Numbered from the stretch's first letter, positions 18,268-28,505 are shown. The stretch: 55,287 nt of DNA from Halomonas elongata (GCF_029081005.1 NZ_JAJQTQ010000023.1:1-55287); one strand, 5' to 3'. Notes: generated by a model not told the origin, from the sequence alone. A program made the numbers and translations.

Positions 18268-19755
18268 ATGCTGACAAGCCATCGTTCCCCACACTGGCTC
18301 CGGCACAGCGCCCGGTGGCCAGGCTTTCTCGTGCTCGCGCTGTCGATCCTGCTGTTCAGCCCCTTCGCCCAGGCCGCTTCCGCCGGCGAGCTGGACCTGA
18401 CCTATACCCTGCCCGGCTTCATCGCCGTCACCCTCTTCCTGGCCGCCTATGCCCTGGTGATGGCCGAAGAGAAACTGCACATGCGCAAGTCCAAGCCGGT
18501 ACTGGTCGCCGCCGGCTTGATCTGGGGGTTGATCGGCTGGGTCTATGTCCATTCCGGCCTGCCCGATGCCGCCGAAGAGGCCTTCAGCGACACCCTGCTG
18601 GAATACAGCGAGCTGTTGCTCTTCCTGCTGGTGGCCATGACCTACATCAACGCCATGGAAGAGCGCCGCGTCTTCGACAAGCTGCGCGCCTGGCTGGTGG
18701 AAAAGGGCTTCAGCTACCGTTCGCTGTTCTGGATCACCGGCATTCTCGCCTTCTGGATCTCGACCATCGCCAACAACCTCACCACCGCCATGCTGATGTG
18801 CGCCGTGGTACTCAAGGTTGCCGAGGGCGACAAGCGCTTCATCAATCTCTGCTGTATCAATGTGGTCGTGGCCTCCAACGCCGGCGGCGCCTTCAGCCCC
18901 TTCGGCGACATCACGACCCTGATGGTCTGGCAGGCCAAGCTGGTCGAGTTCCAGGAATTCTTCGAGCTGCTCGGCCCCTCGCTGGTGAACTATCTGGTGC
19001 CGGCAGTCGTGATGAGCCTGTTCATCAAGAACCGCAAGCCGGCCGCCCTCGAGGAAGGCATCTGGCTCAAGCGCGGTGCACGACGCATCGTCTGCCTGTT
19101 CCTGCTGACGATCGTCATCTCGGTGCTCTGCCATACCATGCTGCACCTGCCTCCGGCGCTCGGCATGATGACGGGCCTCGGCTTTCTGCAATTCTTCGGC
19201 TATTACCTGCGCCGCAGCCTGCCGCGCTCGCTGGAGCGCAAGCGCACCCGCTACAGCCAGCGTGGCGACTGGCGCAAGCTGGAGGCCCTGGGCAGCGTGG
19301 TGCCCTTCGATGTCTTCACCCGGGTCGCTCGCTCCGAGTGGGATACCCTGCTGTTCTTCTACGGCGTGGTAATGTCCGTGGGCGGCCTGGGCTTCATGGG
19401 CTACCTGAGCCTGCTCTCCGAGACCCTGTACGCCGGTTGGGACCCCGTCTGGGCGAACATCGTGCTGGGCATGGTCTCGGCGGTGGTCGACAACATCCCG
19501 GTGATGTTCGCCGTCATCTCCATGGAACCCGACATGTCCATGGGCAACTGGTTGCTGATCACCCTGACCGCCGGCGTGGGCGGCAGCCTGCTGTCGGTGG
19601 GCTCCGCCGCCGGCGTGGCCTTGATGGGCCAGGCGCGCGGCATCTACACCTTCGCCGGCCACATGCGCTGGGCCCCGGTCATCGCCCTGGGGTATGCGGC
19701 CAGCGTGGTGGTGCACATGTTGATCAATGCGGACAGCTTCGCCGTCTTTCACTGA
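18268..19755 (+). CDS. nhaD: Na+/H+ antiporter NhaD
   Basis: NhaD exchanges sodium or lithium for protons at alkaline pH and is typical of halophiles and marine bacteria. The protein has 495 residues with a cleavable-looking N-terminal segment (FLVLALSILLFSPFAQAASA) and about 12 membrane helices. Family motifs include STIANNLTTAMLM, VVASNAGGAFSPFGDITTLMVW and AVVDNIPVMFAVI. Monocistronic, with a TAAAAT -10-like sequence at about 18212 and a GC hairpin after the stop. Confidence 0.93.
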   Translation: MLTSHRSPHWLRHSARWPGFLVLALSILLFSPFAQAASAGELDLTYTLPGFIAVTLFLAAYALVMAEEKLHMRKSKPVLVAAGLIWGLIGWVYVHSGLPDAAEEAFSDTLLEYSELLLFLLVAMTYINAMEERRVFDKLRAWLVEKGFSYRSLFWITGILAFWISTIANNLTTAMLMCAVVLKVAEGDKRFINLCCINVVVASNAGGAFSPFGDITTLMVWQAKLVEFQEFFELLGPSLVNYLVPAVVMSLFIKNRKPAALEEGIWLKRGARRIVCLFLLTIVISVLCHTMLHLPPALGMMTGLGFLQFFGYYLRRSLPRSLERKRTRYSQRGDWRKLEALGSVVPFDVFTRVARSEWDTLLFFYGVVMSVGGLGFMGYLSLLSETLYAGWDPVWANIVLGMVSAVVDNIPVMFAVISMEPDMSMGNWLLITLTAGVGGSLLSVGSAAGVALMGQARGIYTFAGHMRWAPVIALGYAASVVVHMLINADSFAVFH

Positions 19756-19779
19756 TCCATCCCTTGATCCCGTCCGGCA

Positions 19780-19804
19780 CCCCGCCGGGCGGGGTTCTGT
19801 TTCT
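19780..19804 (+). terminator. terminator-like hairpin after nhaD
   Basis: CCCCGC-CGG-GCGGGG followed by TTCTGTTTCTC lies 25 bases after the nhaD stop. It can end transcription of nhaD and of the convergent GFA gene. Confidence 0.6.
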
Positions 19805-19817
19805 CACGCTTCCTGCC

Positions 19818-20291
19818 TCATTCCTCGTCGAGCCCGAGACGCGCATGCCATTCGGCAATGCTCTCGTCCGGATAGCCGGCGAAGCAGCGATCCCTCTCCC
19901 GCGACTCGATCTCCACCCAGTCCGGCTTGCTTTCCAGCATGAGATGCACCCGTTCGGGCGGTATCGGCAATTCGCTGTCGATGGCCGAAGCGAAGGGATG
20001 CACCAGCTCCGGCCAGCGAGGGTCGAAGACCCAGAGCGCACTGGCACACCGGGCGCAGAAATGCCGCTCCCCGGGGCTCGTCCGGCCATCGATCTCGGCT
20101 TGATAGATCGACGTGTGTTCGGCGCCATGGACCACCAGGGAATCCGCCTCGCCACTCAGGTTGACCGCATAACCGCCCCCGCCGGCCGTCTTGCGACAGA
20201 TCGAGCAGTAGCAACGGTTGAAGGGATAGGGATGCGGCGACATGACGCGAAAGCGTACCGCGCCGCAGTGGCAGGAACCTTCGAGCAACAT
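19818..20291 (-). CDS. GFA family zinc protein
   Basis: The 157-residue protein has the GFA/CENP-V domain: CHC at 7-9, CYCSIC at 27-32 and CARC at 79-82, the usual zinc ligands. The founding member binds glutathione and promotes its adduct with formaldehyde, but most homologues have unknown substrates. ATG 20291 places the first zinc motif at residue 7 as in relatives; the open frame extends upstream but crosses a repeat remnant. Confidence 0.85.
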   Translation of the reverse strand: MLLEGSCHCGAVRFRVMSPHPYPFNRCYCSICRKTAGGGGYAVNLSGEADSLVVHGAEHTSIYQAEIDGRTSPGERHFCARCASALWVFDPRWPELVHPFASAIDSELPIPPERVHLMLESKPDWVEIESRERDRCFAGYPDESIAEWHARLGLDEE

Positions 20292-20353
20292 GGTGATTCT
20301 CCCTGAAGATGGAAACACGGCGTATCTCGCCTGGCCGGCGTCAGCCCAGGGTC

Positions 20354-20395
20354 GGCCTGAAAAGTCGTCGAGCACAGGCAGTTTCAGGCAAAGCC
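20354..20395. repeat. minimal remnant of family A element
   Basis: GCCTGAAAAGTCGTCGAGC and GGCAGTTTCAGGC face each other as inverted ends separated by a few bases. The left part matches the left end of the family A copy at 22711 (CTGAAAAGTCGACGAGC) and the right part its right end. It looks like an internally deleted copy. Confidence 0.5.
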
Positions 20396-20487
20396 TAGAA
20401 AGGCAGGCGCATTCTGGCCAGACGAACTCCCGAGCCGAATGGCGCCGTGTTATGGTCGAGCAGTTCATTCATCCATCAGGAGGTAGC

Positions 20488-20835
20488 ATGTCCCGCAAGA
20501 TCTACTGCATCGCCGGTTTCAAGCCCAAGCCCGGCCATGAGGCGGCCGCCTTCGAGGCCTTGCAGGCACTGGAGCCCAACACGCATCGCGAGGATGGCTG
20601 CCTGCGCTATACCGTGACGCGGAAGATCGACAGCCCCTTCGCCCAGGGTGACAGCTACCCCATCGTCTTCCATGAAACCTGGGCCAACCGCGAAGCCTTC
20701 GAGGCTCACTGCCAGCGCCGCGAGATTCAGGCCTTCTTCGAGACCCAGGTCGAATCGCCGGACGGCCTGATCGAGGATGCCAACGTCTGCGTCTACACTG
20801 ACGAGCCGGCCGAGTTCGACGCCCCCCGCTTCTGA
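20488..20835 (+). CDS. antibiotic biosynthesis monooxygenase (ABM) domain protein
   Basis: The 115-residue single-domain protein of the YgiN-like ABM superfamily shows IAGFKPKPGHEAAAFEALQAL, HREDGCLRYTVTRK and the HETWANREAFEAHCQRREIQAFFE helix. Such dimeric alpha-beta barrels include quinol monooxygenases, and many have only a housekeeping or detoxifying role. ATG 20488 follows CAGGAGG. The enzyme needs no cofactor in characterised relatives. Confidence 0.82.
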   Translation: MSRKIYCIAGFKPKPGHEAAAFEALQALEPNTHREDGCLRYTVTRKIDSPFAQGDSYPIVFHETWANREAFEAHCQRREIQAFFETQVESPDGLIEDANVCVYTDEPAEFDAPRF

Positions 20836-21001
20836 ACGATTGCCGAAGCCTTCCCGACACCGGTCACGGACGCGCTTCGCGGCGAGACATGATCGGTCGC
20901 CATTCACTTCATGAGGTAATACCGATGCACAGGAATGCCAGCTCATCGCCGAAAGTCTCCTTGGCGCCCATGCATGGCACCAGGGGTGCGGGAGGTGTCC
21001 G

Positions 21002-21948
<947 letters not shown>

Positions 21949-21952
<4 letters not shown>

Positions 21953-22710
21953 ACTGGAGATCCGTTAAGACCATCTACGTCGCCGAGATGGCCCGCAGCC
22001 TGCGCACCGTCCTGCAGAGCATCGTCTCGCCGGTCATCTCGACGTCGCTCTACTTCGTGGTGTTCGGCGCCGCCATCGGCACCCGCATCAGCGAAGTCGA
22101 CGGCGTCAGCTACGGCGCCTTCATCGTGCCCGGCCTGATCATGCTGATGCTGCTTACCCAGAGCGTCTCCAATGCCTCCTTCGGCATCTTCTTCCCGCGC
22201 TTCACCGGTACCATCTACGAGATCCTCTCGGCACCGATCTCCTATTTCGAGGTAGTGCTCGGCTTCGTCGGCGCGGCGGCCACCAAATCGGTGATCCTGG
22301 GGTTGATCGTGCTGGCCACGGCCAGCCTGTTCGTGCCCTTCACCATCGCCCATCCGTTGATGATGCTGCTGTTTCTGGTGCTCACCTCCCTGACCTTCAG
22401 CCTGCTGGGCTTCATCATCGGCATCTGGGCCGACGGCTTCGAGAAGCTCCAGCTGGTGCCACTGCTGGTGATCACGCCCCTGACGTTTCTCGGTGGAACC
22501 TTCTACTCCATCGACATGCTGCCTCCCGTCTGGCAGGTCGTCACCCTGGCCAATCCGGTGGTGTACCTGGTCAGCGGCTTCCGCTGGAGCTTCTATGGCA
22601 TGGGGGATGTCAGCATCTGGGCCAGCCTCGGAATGATCGCCTTGTTCCTGGCAGTCTCGCTCGCCGTGGTGAACTGGATCTTTCGCAGCGGCTACCGGCT
22701 CAAGCCCTAA
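21949..22710 (+). CDS. ABC-2 type exporter permease
   Basis: The 253-residue membrane protein has six predicted helices and the ABC-2 pattern ([51 protein letters not shown]), closest in style to YadH. It forms an exporter with the ATPase before it. The substrate is unknown. A family A repeat begins directly after the stop codon. Confidence 0.92.
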
Positions 22711-22849
22711 GCTTTGTCTGAAAAGTCGACGAGCGATGGTCAGACAAGGCAAAAATCGACGAAAAGACGGAGTTTACGCCGTGTAAATGAGTATTTTGAG
22801 TCGATTTCTAACGCTGGATGGGCAAGCGCAGTCAGTTTTCGGACAAAGC
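22711..22849 (+). repeat. inverted-repeat element family A, copy 3
   Basis: The 139-bp element has inverted ends GCTTTGTCTGAAAA and TTTTCGGACAAAGC. The interior aligns with copies 1 and 2 (GGTCAGACAAGGC, CGGAGTTTA, GTAAATGAGTATTTTGAG, AAGCGCAGT) although the ends belong to a different end-type. It starts at the first base after the TAA of the permease gene. Confidence 0.8.
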
Positions 22850-22922
22850 GTAGGCGTACCTCCAACGGGGCGGCCGAATGCGATACCATCGCCGCCCCTC
22901 ATCCGCGAGCCGCGAGGTCCCC

Positions 22923-23918
22923 ATGCCGATCCTGCACAGCATCATCCACCGCATCGACAAGCGAGACGGCGAGAGCCCCGCCCGGGTCGTGCCCGCCTCG
23001 GGAGAACTCGAGGCATCCGCCGCCCTCGACGACCTGCTGGCCAGCCTCAACGATGCCTATCATGCCAAGGCCAAGGGGTGGGGACGCTTCGGCGACGACA
23101 CCGAAGCCAGCCTCCCCGGCGCCCTGGCGCGCTATCTGGAAGGCGAGCTCGCATTCACCGAGCTGACACAACAGCTGGCCAATGCCATCGCGCCCCTGGT
23201 CGACGATCACCTGCCGCTGGGCGGCCACCTGCTCGTCGTCGATCATCGCCAGGGCGAGGCACGCTACCTGATCATGGCTCTGCTCCACCATCGCGAGGGC
23301 TTCGGTATCGGCGAGCACCTGGAGATTCTGCCCAGCCGTCAGCTCAACCTTTCCCAGATGACCCTCGGTGCGCGGCTCGATATCGGTCAGTGGCGCGACG
23401 GCAGCGCCTCTCATCCCTATCTGTCCTATACCCGGGACCGTGGTGGTCGCAAGCTCGCCGATGCCTTCGCCGAGGTGCTGGGCGCCAGCGAGCCACTCGA
23501 TGCCACCCAGGAAACGCGTACCCTGCTCAAGGCCTTCAGCGATTACGTGGAAAACGAGGACCTGCCGGAGGAAACCAGCCGCGAAAAGACCGACGCCCTG
23601 ATCGACTACGCCAGCGACCAGGCCAGCCGCGGCGAACCGATGACGCTGGAGGAACTCTCCGAGCTGGTCGACGAGCAGCAGCCGAAGGCCTTTTACGAAC
23701 ACATCCGCAACAGCGACTACGGCCTGGCCCCGGAGATTCCCCCGGACAAGCGGACGCTCAAGGCCTTCAAGCGCTTCACGGGCCGCGCCGCCGGCGTCTC
23801 GATCAGCTTCGACTCGCACCTGCTGGGTGCCGCCGTGGAATACGACGAGGAAAACGACCGGCTGATCATCAAGCAGGTGCCCCAGGGGCTGCGCAAGCAA
23901 TTGAAGCGAGAGGAGTGA
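22923..23918 (+). CDS. yejK: nucleoid-associated protein YejK (NdpA)
   Basis: The 331-residue protein matches the 37-kDa nucleoid-associated family: start MPILHSIIHRIDKRD, the TELTQQLANAI helix, HLLVVDHRQGEARYLIMALLHHREG, and the C-terminal KQVPQGLRKQLKRE. It binds the nucleoid in the cytoplasm; the precise role is not known. ATG 22923 is the conserved start. A run of GAAGCTC heptamers begins 4 bases after the stop codon. Confidence 0.92.
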   Translation: MPILHSIIHRIDKRDGESPARVVPASGELEASAALDDLLASLNDAYHAKAKGWGRFGDDTEASLPGALARYLEGELAFTELTQQLANAIAPLVDDHLPLGGHLLVVDHRQGEARYLIMALLHHREGFGIGEHLEILPSRQLNLSQMTLGARLDIGQWRDGSASHPYLSYTRDRGGRKLADAFAEVLGASEPLDATQETRTLLKAFSDYVENEDLPEETSREKTDALIDYASDQASRGEPMTLEELSELVDEQQPKAFYEHIRNSDYGLAPEIPPDKRTLKAFKRFTGRAAGVSISFDSHLLGAAVEYDEENDRLIIKQVPQGLRKQLKREE

Positions 23919-23922
23919 ACTC

Positions 23923-23953
23923 GAAGCTCGAAGCTCGAAGCTCGAAGCTCGAA
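23923..23953 (+). repeat. GAAGCTC heptamer array, 4 units
   Basis: There are four perfect tandem GAAGCTC units (23923-23950) directly after the yejK stop codon, followed by GAAGGC. The same unit forms longer arrays at 31501 and 55220. Confidence 0.95.
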
Positions 23954-23961
23954 GGCAGAGT

Positions 23962-24603
23962 CTAGCGTTCGCTAAATGCCAGCTTCACCCCCAGGGTAAC
24001 GAACAGGCCACCCAGCCCCTTCTCGAGCCAGGTGCCGAGGCGACGATGATCGCTCAGGGCATTCGCCAGCCGGGCGCCGATGAACACGAGCGGCGGCTCG
24101 ACCAGCGCTGCGACCAGGATGATCAGGCCGCCGTGCAGGGCCAGCTGCAAGGCGGCCGGCCCTGCCCCGGGCACCACGAACTGTGGCAGAAAGGCCAGGA
24201 AGAACACCGCCACCTTGGGGTTCAGCACCGACACCAGCATGCCCTGACGGAAAATGGCGCCCGGACGTGGCGTGTTCGGCACGGTGACGTCGGGCGCCCC
24301 CTCATCGCCTCCGCGACGCCACAGGATCTGCAGCCCCAGCCACACCAGGTAGGCCGCCCCGACCCATTTCACCAGCGAGAACGCCAGCGCCGAGGTGGCC
24401 AGTACCGCCGAGAGCCCCAGCGCCGCCATGGCCACGTGCATCGCGGCACCGCTCCAGACGCCGAACATGGCGGCGACGCCGCCGCGTCGTCCATGCCTGG
24501 CGGTCTGTCCGAGGATGAACGCCATATCGGGCCCCGGCGACAGATTCAGCAGCACCGCGGTGGAGAGAAAGGCCATCCAGTGGGCCAGTGAATAGGTCAG
24601 CAT
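23962..24603 (-). CDS. LysE family exporter
   Basis: The 213-residue inner-membrane protein has six helices and the LysE/RhtB signature LLNLSPGPDMAFILGQTARHGRRGG near the N-terminus. Family members export amino acids or derivatives. Single gene; convergent with yejK across the short heptamer array. Confidence 0.92.
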   Translation of the reverse strand: MLTYSLAHWMAFLSTAVLLNLSPGPDMAFILGQTARHGRRGGVAAMFGVWSGAAMHVAMAALGLSAVLATSALAFSLVKWVGAAYLVWLGLQILWRRGGDEGAPDVTVPNTPRPGAIFRQGMLVSVLNPKVAVFFLAFLPQFVVPGAGPAALQLALHGGLIILVAALVEPPLVFIGARLANALSDHRRLGTWLEKGLGGLFVTLGVKLAFSER

Positions 24604-24625
24604 GATGACGTGGCTCCTTTCCCTG

Positions 24626-24767
24626 AGAGGGTGTTTACAAAAGTCACGAGCGACGGTCAGACAAGGCGAAATTCGGCGAGAATGCGGAGTTTATCCGTAC
24701 TAAATGAGCACTTCGAGCCGAATTTCAACGCGGTATGGTCGAGCGCAGTAATTTGTAAACACCCTCT
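24626..24767 (+). repeat. inverted-repeat element family A, copy 2
   Basis: The 142-bp element has perfect 16-bp ends AGAGGGTGTTTACAAA/TTTGTAAACACCCTCT, identical to those of copy 1. It lacks the 70-base internal segment of copy 1 and so shows the basic element. It lies upstream of the LysE gene start. Confidence 0.88.
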
Positions 24768-25004
24768 GAGACATCCATGAAGAAAGCATAACAGGGCTCT
24801 GTCGTCGCGTCCGACGAAGGACGCCGGAGACGGCCCTCGACCGATACCGGCAATGGCCGCGACATGTCGGGCAGACTGCCCCGGAATGATGCACAGAGAC
24901 CGGCGACAGTGGCGAATTGGTGCGTCACAACATGAAAACGGCGGCCCAAGGCATGGACCGCCGCATGATCAAGTCTTCAATTTATTGTTTTTGTTTTATT
25001 TTTT

Positions 25005-25082
25005 CTATCCAGGCATGATTTTCGGATAGTAAAAGCGTGAGCTGGCGTGCTCCTCTTGTCCCCTTCGGGGGACATTTTTTTT
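25005..25082 (+). ncRNA. possible small RNA ending in an intrinsic terminator
   Basis: Two hairpins follow each other: CTATCC (25005-25010) with GGATAG (25024-25029), and GTCCCC-TTCG-GGGGAC (25058-25073) followed by eight T residues. No coding gene ends just upstream on this strand; the closest plus-strand gene ends more than 1 kb away. A terminator without a gene suggests a short untranslated RNA. No convincing promoter is seen, so this is tentative. Confidence 0.35.
25058..25082 (+). terminator. strong intrinsic terminator
   Basis: A perfect 6-bp GC stem with a TTCG tetraloop is followed by ATTTTTTTT. Confidence 0.9.
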
Positions 25083-25271
25083 GTCAGGCCACCGGCGACC
25101 CGGCGTACCCGCTATGATCTCGTTGTTTGCGCTCATGAAACGTCATTCGCGCCGAGGCGACAATCCGACCTTGGTGGCACATGCCCGACAGCCGGTGACG
25201 ACACGATTTGATGGAAAAGGATTCCATGACGCATGCTATGACGCCGACATCGCCATAATGGAGTCTGTCCC

Positions 25272-26153
25272 ATGCCCCACCCTCGCCTCGGTTTCATCGG
25301 TATCGGCCTGATGGGCGATCCCATGTCACGGCGCCTGAGCGGCGCCGGCTTCGATGTCACCCTCTGGAACCGTTCGCCCGAGAAGGCGGCCGCCGTGGCT
25401 GCCGAAAGCGGCGCACGGCTCGCCGACGATGTCGCCTCCCTGGTCGACCAGGTCGATGTGATCATGCTCTGCCTGGCCAACACCGAGATCGTGCAGGAGC
25501 TGGTGTTCGGCCCCGGCGGCCTGGCCGAGCATGGCCACCACGGGCAGCTCGTGATCGACCTTTCCAGCAGCGACCCCGATGCCACCCGGCACATGGCCGA
25601 TGCGCTGGCCGACCGTCGGGGGATGCGCTGGGTGGACGCCCCGGTCTCCGGTGGCGTGGTCGGCGCCGAGGCCGGCGAGCTCGCCATCATGTGCGGCGGC
25701 GACAACGAAGACATCGACGCCGCCCGCCCCCTGCTCGAGCCGCTCGCCGCGCGCATCACGCATATGGGACCGGTGGGCAGCGGCCAGGTGACCAAGGTCT
25801 GCAACCAGATGATCGTCGGCTGCCAGGCGGCGGTGATCGCCGAGGCGGTCGCCCTGGCCGAGACCAGCGGCGTCGATGCCTCGCGCCTTACCGAAGCGCT
25901 GGCCGGCGGTTTCGCCGACTCCACGCCGCTGCGCATCCTCGCCCCACGCATGGCCGCCAGCGACTTCACGTCTCCCGCCTGGCACCTGCGCACCCTGCTC
26001 AAGGACCTCGACATGGCCGTGGCCCAGGGTGGCCGGACCCTCAGCGCCACCCCCATGAGCGGCCTGGCCGCCCAGTTGATGCGAGCCCATGCCGCACAGG
26101 GCCATGGCGAGGAGGACCCGGCCACGCTGGTCGAGACCTACCGCCGCCCCTAG
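25272..26153 (+). CDS. 3-hydroxyisobutyrate dehydrogenase family NAD(P) oxidoreductase
   Basis: The 293-residue beta-hydroxyacid dehydrogenase has GFIGIGLMGDPMSRRL with the GxGxxG at 10-15, the substrate loop DAPVSGGVVGAEAGEL, and the catalytic lysine in GSGQVTKVCNQM (about 177). The family includes 3-hydroxyisobutyrate, tartronate-semialdehyde and gamma-hydroxybutyrate enzymes; which one is not decidable. The stop codon is followed at once by a family A element. Confidence 0.9.
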   Translation: MPHPRLGFIGIGLMGDPMSRRLSGAGFDVTLWNRSPEKAAAVAAESGARLADDVASLVDQVDVIMLCLANTEIVQELVFGPGGLAEHGHHGQLVIDLSSSDPDATRHMADALADRRGMRWVDAPVSGGVVGAEAGELAIMCGGDNEDIDAARPLLEPLAARITHMGPVGSGQVTKVCNQMIVGCQAAVIAEAVALAETSGVDASRLTEALAGGFADSTPLRILAPRMAASDFTSPAWHLRTLLKDLDMAVAQGGRTLSATPMSGLAAQLMRAHAAQGHGEEDPATLVETYRRP

Positions 26154-26293
26154 GGTCTGTCCGAAAAGTGGCTGCACTCGGTGATACGGTGTTGAATTCG
26201 ATCTCAAAATGCTCATTTACTCCTTGTAAACTGCGCTTTCTCGACCGATTTCGCCTTGTCTCACCTTCGCTCGCCGACTTTTCGTACAAGACC
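26154..26293 (-). repeat. inverted-repeat element family A, copy 4
   Basis: This copy lies in the opposite orientation to the others: CTCATTTAC, GTAAACTGCG and GCCTTGTCTCACCTTCGCTCG are the complement of the core of copies 1-3. The ends GGTCTGTCCGAAAAGT and ACTTTTCGTACAAGACC are inverted with one indel. It begins on the base after the TAG stop of the dehydrogenase. Confidence 0.78.
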
Positions 26294-26378
26294 TGATATC
26301 GACACGCGGCGATTGTCGGCGCCAGCAGCCTTACGTACACTCGTTTGAATTTCGACACCCCTTCATTCGAGGCGATTC

Positions 26379-27224
26379 ATGGCGTTCGACAGTAGCTCAA
26401 CCTATGTGGCCACCGAGACCTTGAAACAGGCGGTCAACGCCGCCGTTACCCTGCAGCGGCCCCTGCTGATCAAGGGCGAACCTGGCACCGGCAAAACGCT
26501 GCTGGCCGAAGAGCTGGCGGCGTCGCTGGATACGCGACTGATCACCTGGCACATCAAGTCGACCACCAAGGCCGCCCAGGGGCTCTACGAATACGATGCC
26601 GTCAGCCGGCTGAGGGATTCGCAACTGGGCATCGAAGGCGTGGAGAACGTGGCCAACTACCTGCATCCCGGCAAGCTGTGGGAAGCCTTCACCAGCGACC
26701 AGCGCGTCGTCCTGCTGATCGACGAGATCGACAAGGCCGATATCGAGTTCCCCAACGATCTGCTCCAGGAACTCGACCGCATGGAATTCCACGTCTATGA
26801 GACCGGCGAGACCATTCGCGCCCGTCATCGCCCGGTGGTGGTGATCACCTCCAACAACGAGAAGGAGCTGCCCGATGCCTTCCTGCGTCGCTGCTTCTTC
26901 CATTACATCGACTTTCCCGACAAGCAGACGATGCAGTCCATCGTCGATGTGCACTTCCCCGAGATCGCCCCTCGGCTCGTCGGCCAGGCCCTCGAGGTCT
27001 TCTTCGAGCTGCGCGAGGCGCCGGGCCTCAAGAAGCGGCCCTCCACCTCCGAACTGGTCGACTGGCTGAAGCTGCTTATGGCCGACGAACTGGCCCAGGA
27101 AGCGCTCTATCAGCGCGATCCTGCACGCGCCCTTCCCCCGCTGGCCGGCGCCCTGGTCAAGAACGAGCAGGATACCCAGCTGCTGGAACGGCTGGCCTTC
27201 ATGATGCGCCGGCAAGGACGCTGA
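26379..27224 (+). CDS. MoxR-type AAA+ ATPase
   Basis: The 281-residue ATPase has Walker A GEPGTGKT (33-40), Walker B VVLLIDEIDKAD, sensor ITSNNEKELPDAFLRRC, and a helical lid domain. MoxR ATPases act as chaperones for assembly or metal insertion together with a VWA protein, which here is the next gene, 6 bases downstream. Confidence 0.93.
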   Translation: MAFDSSSTYVATETLKQAVNAAVTLQRPLLIKGEPGTGKTLLAEELAASLDTRLITWHIKSTTKAAQGLYEYDAVSRLRDSQLGIEGVENVANYLHPGKLWEAFTSDQRVVLLIDEIDKADIEFPNDLLQELDRMEFHVYETGETIRARHRPVVVITSNNEKELPDAFLRRCFFHYIDFPDKQTMQSIVDVHFPEIAPRLVGQALEVFFELREAPGLKKRPSTSELVDWLKLLMADELAQEALYQRDPARALPPLAGALVKNEQDTQLLERLAFMMRRQGR

Positions 27225-27230
27225 TCCGCC

Positions 27231-28409
27231 ATGTTCATCGGCCTGTTCGAGACCCTGCGGCGCTTCGAGGTGCCGGTATCGCTGCGCGAGCTACTCGACC
27301 TGCATGCGGCGGTCGAGCAAGGCGTGGTCTTCGCCGACCTTCAGGACTTCTATCATCTCGCCCGCACCGTGCTGATCAAGGACGAGCGCCATTTCGATCG
27401 CTTCGATCGGGCGTTTTCCGCCTGGTACGAAGGCATTGAGGACCTGGCGTCGGGCATCGAGGCACTGATTCCCGATGACTGGTTGCGCCGCGAGTTCGAA
27501 AAGCAGCTCTCCGACGAGGAGAAAGCGAAGATCGAGTCCCTGGGTGGCCTGGAAGCGCTGATCGACACCTTCAAGAAACGCCTGGAGGAGCAGCAGGAGC
27601 GACACGCAGGCGGCAACAAGTGGATCGGCACCGGCGGCACCAGCCCCTTCGGCGCCTACGGCTACAACCCCGAGGGCATCCGCATCGGCCAGGATGGCTC
27701 GCGTCATCGCCGAGCGACGAAGGTCTGGGACGAGCGGCACTTTCGCGACTACGACAACGACCGCGAGCTGGGCACGCGCAACATCAAGATGGCCTTGCGC
27801 CGACTGCGGCGCTTCGCCCGCCAGGGCGCGGCGGAGGAATTCGACGTCGATGCCACCATCCGCGACACCGCCCGGGACGCCGGCCTGCTCAACGTCCGGA
27901 TGCGCCCCGAGCGCCGCAACGCCGTGAAGGTCCTGCTGTTGCTCGACGTCGGCGGCTCCATGGACGACCACATTCGTACCTGCGAGACCCTCTTCTCCGC
28001 AGCGCGCGCCGAGTTCAAGCACCTCGAGCACTTCTATTTCCACAACTGCCCCTACGAGGGCCTGTGGCGAGACAACGCCCGGCGCCTGCGCGAACGCACG
28101 CCCACCCGTGACGTCCTCAACACCTATGGCGCCGACTACCAGGTAGTGGTCGTCGGTGACGCCGCCATGTCGCCCTACGAGATCACCCATCCGGGCGGCA
28201 GTGTCGAGCATTTCAACGACGAGGCCGGCGCGGTATGGCTCTCGCGGCTGACCCGCGCCTTTCCCAGGCTCGTCTGGCTCAACCCCATGCCCCGGCGCTT
28301 CTGGGAGTTCACCCACTCCACCCAGTTGATCCGCGAAGCCATCGACGACCGCATGTACCCCATGACGCTGGGAGGGCTGGAAGACGCCATGACGGAACTG
28401 GCCCGCTGA
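27231..28409 (+). CDS. VWA-domain protein, CoxE-like partner of MoxR
   Basis: The protein has 392 residues. The N-terminal half is helical and charged (LSDEEKAKIESLGGLEALIDTFKKRLEEQQER). The C-terminal half is a von Willebrand A domain with the metal-site segment LLLLDVGGSMDDHI; the usual DxSxS is DxGxS, which appears to be common in this subfamily. The FYFHNCPYEGLW and VVVGDAAMSPYEI strands follow. It forms an operon with the MoxR ATPase, and together they may mature an enzyme not encoded here. Confidence 0.88.
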   Translation: MFIGLFETLRRFEVPVSLRELLDLHAAVEQGVVFADLQDFYHLARTVLIKDERHFDRFDRAFSAWYEGIEDLASGIEALIPDDWLRREFEKQLSDEEKAKIESLGGLEALIDTFKKRLEEQQERHAGGNKWIGTGGTSPFGAYGYNPEGIRIGQDGSRHRRATKVWDERHFRDYDNDRELGTRNIKMALRRLRRFARQGAAEEFDVDATIRDTARDAGLLNVRMRPERRNAVKVLLLLDVGGSMDDHIRTCETLFSAARAEFKHLEHFYFHNCPYEGLWRDNARRLRERTPTRDVLNTYGADYQVVVVGDAAMSPYEITHPGGSVEHFNDEAGAVWLSRLTRAFPRLVWLNPMPRRFWEFTHSTQLIREAIDDRMYPMTLGGLEDAMTELAR

Positions 28410-28411
28410 CC

Positions 28412-28492
28412 CATAGCCCCTGGAAGCTATAAAACCATAATATAGCCCTTAATGGCTATAAAATGGAAAAATAACGTTTTTCGGCTATACTG
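28412..28492 (+). promoter_or_regulatory. satD promoter with five TATAGCC-type heptamers
   Basis: The short AT-rich gap holds CATAGCC (28412), AGCTATA (28426), TATAGCC (28442), GGCTATA (28455) and GGCTATA (28484). The first four form two inverted pairs with 7- and 6-base spacers. The last overlaps a -10 box TATACT (28487-28492), with TGGAAA as a weak -35 (28465-28470). The next protein ends in a helix-turn-helix, so autoregulation is likely. Confidence 0.6.
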
Positions 28493-28505
28493 CGGGCATG
28501 ACATC

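Larger units (their letters stand above)
24604..25271. other. 668-base gene-free interval
   Basis: It holds a family A element (24626-24767), then about 230 bases with no supported gene, an AT-rich T-tract stretch (about 24975-25004), a hairpin and a strong intrinsic terminator (25058-25082). The open frame starting at 25081 is not convincing because it runs through the upstream region of the next gene and has no family resemblance. Confidence 0.7.

Noticed and set aside
25081..25311. Frame upstream of the dehydrogenase gene
   Set aside because: It overlaps the start of a well-supported gene in another frame and starts in a terminator.
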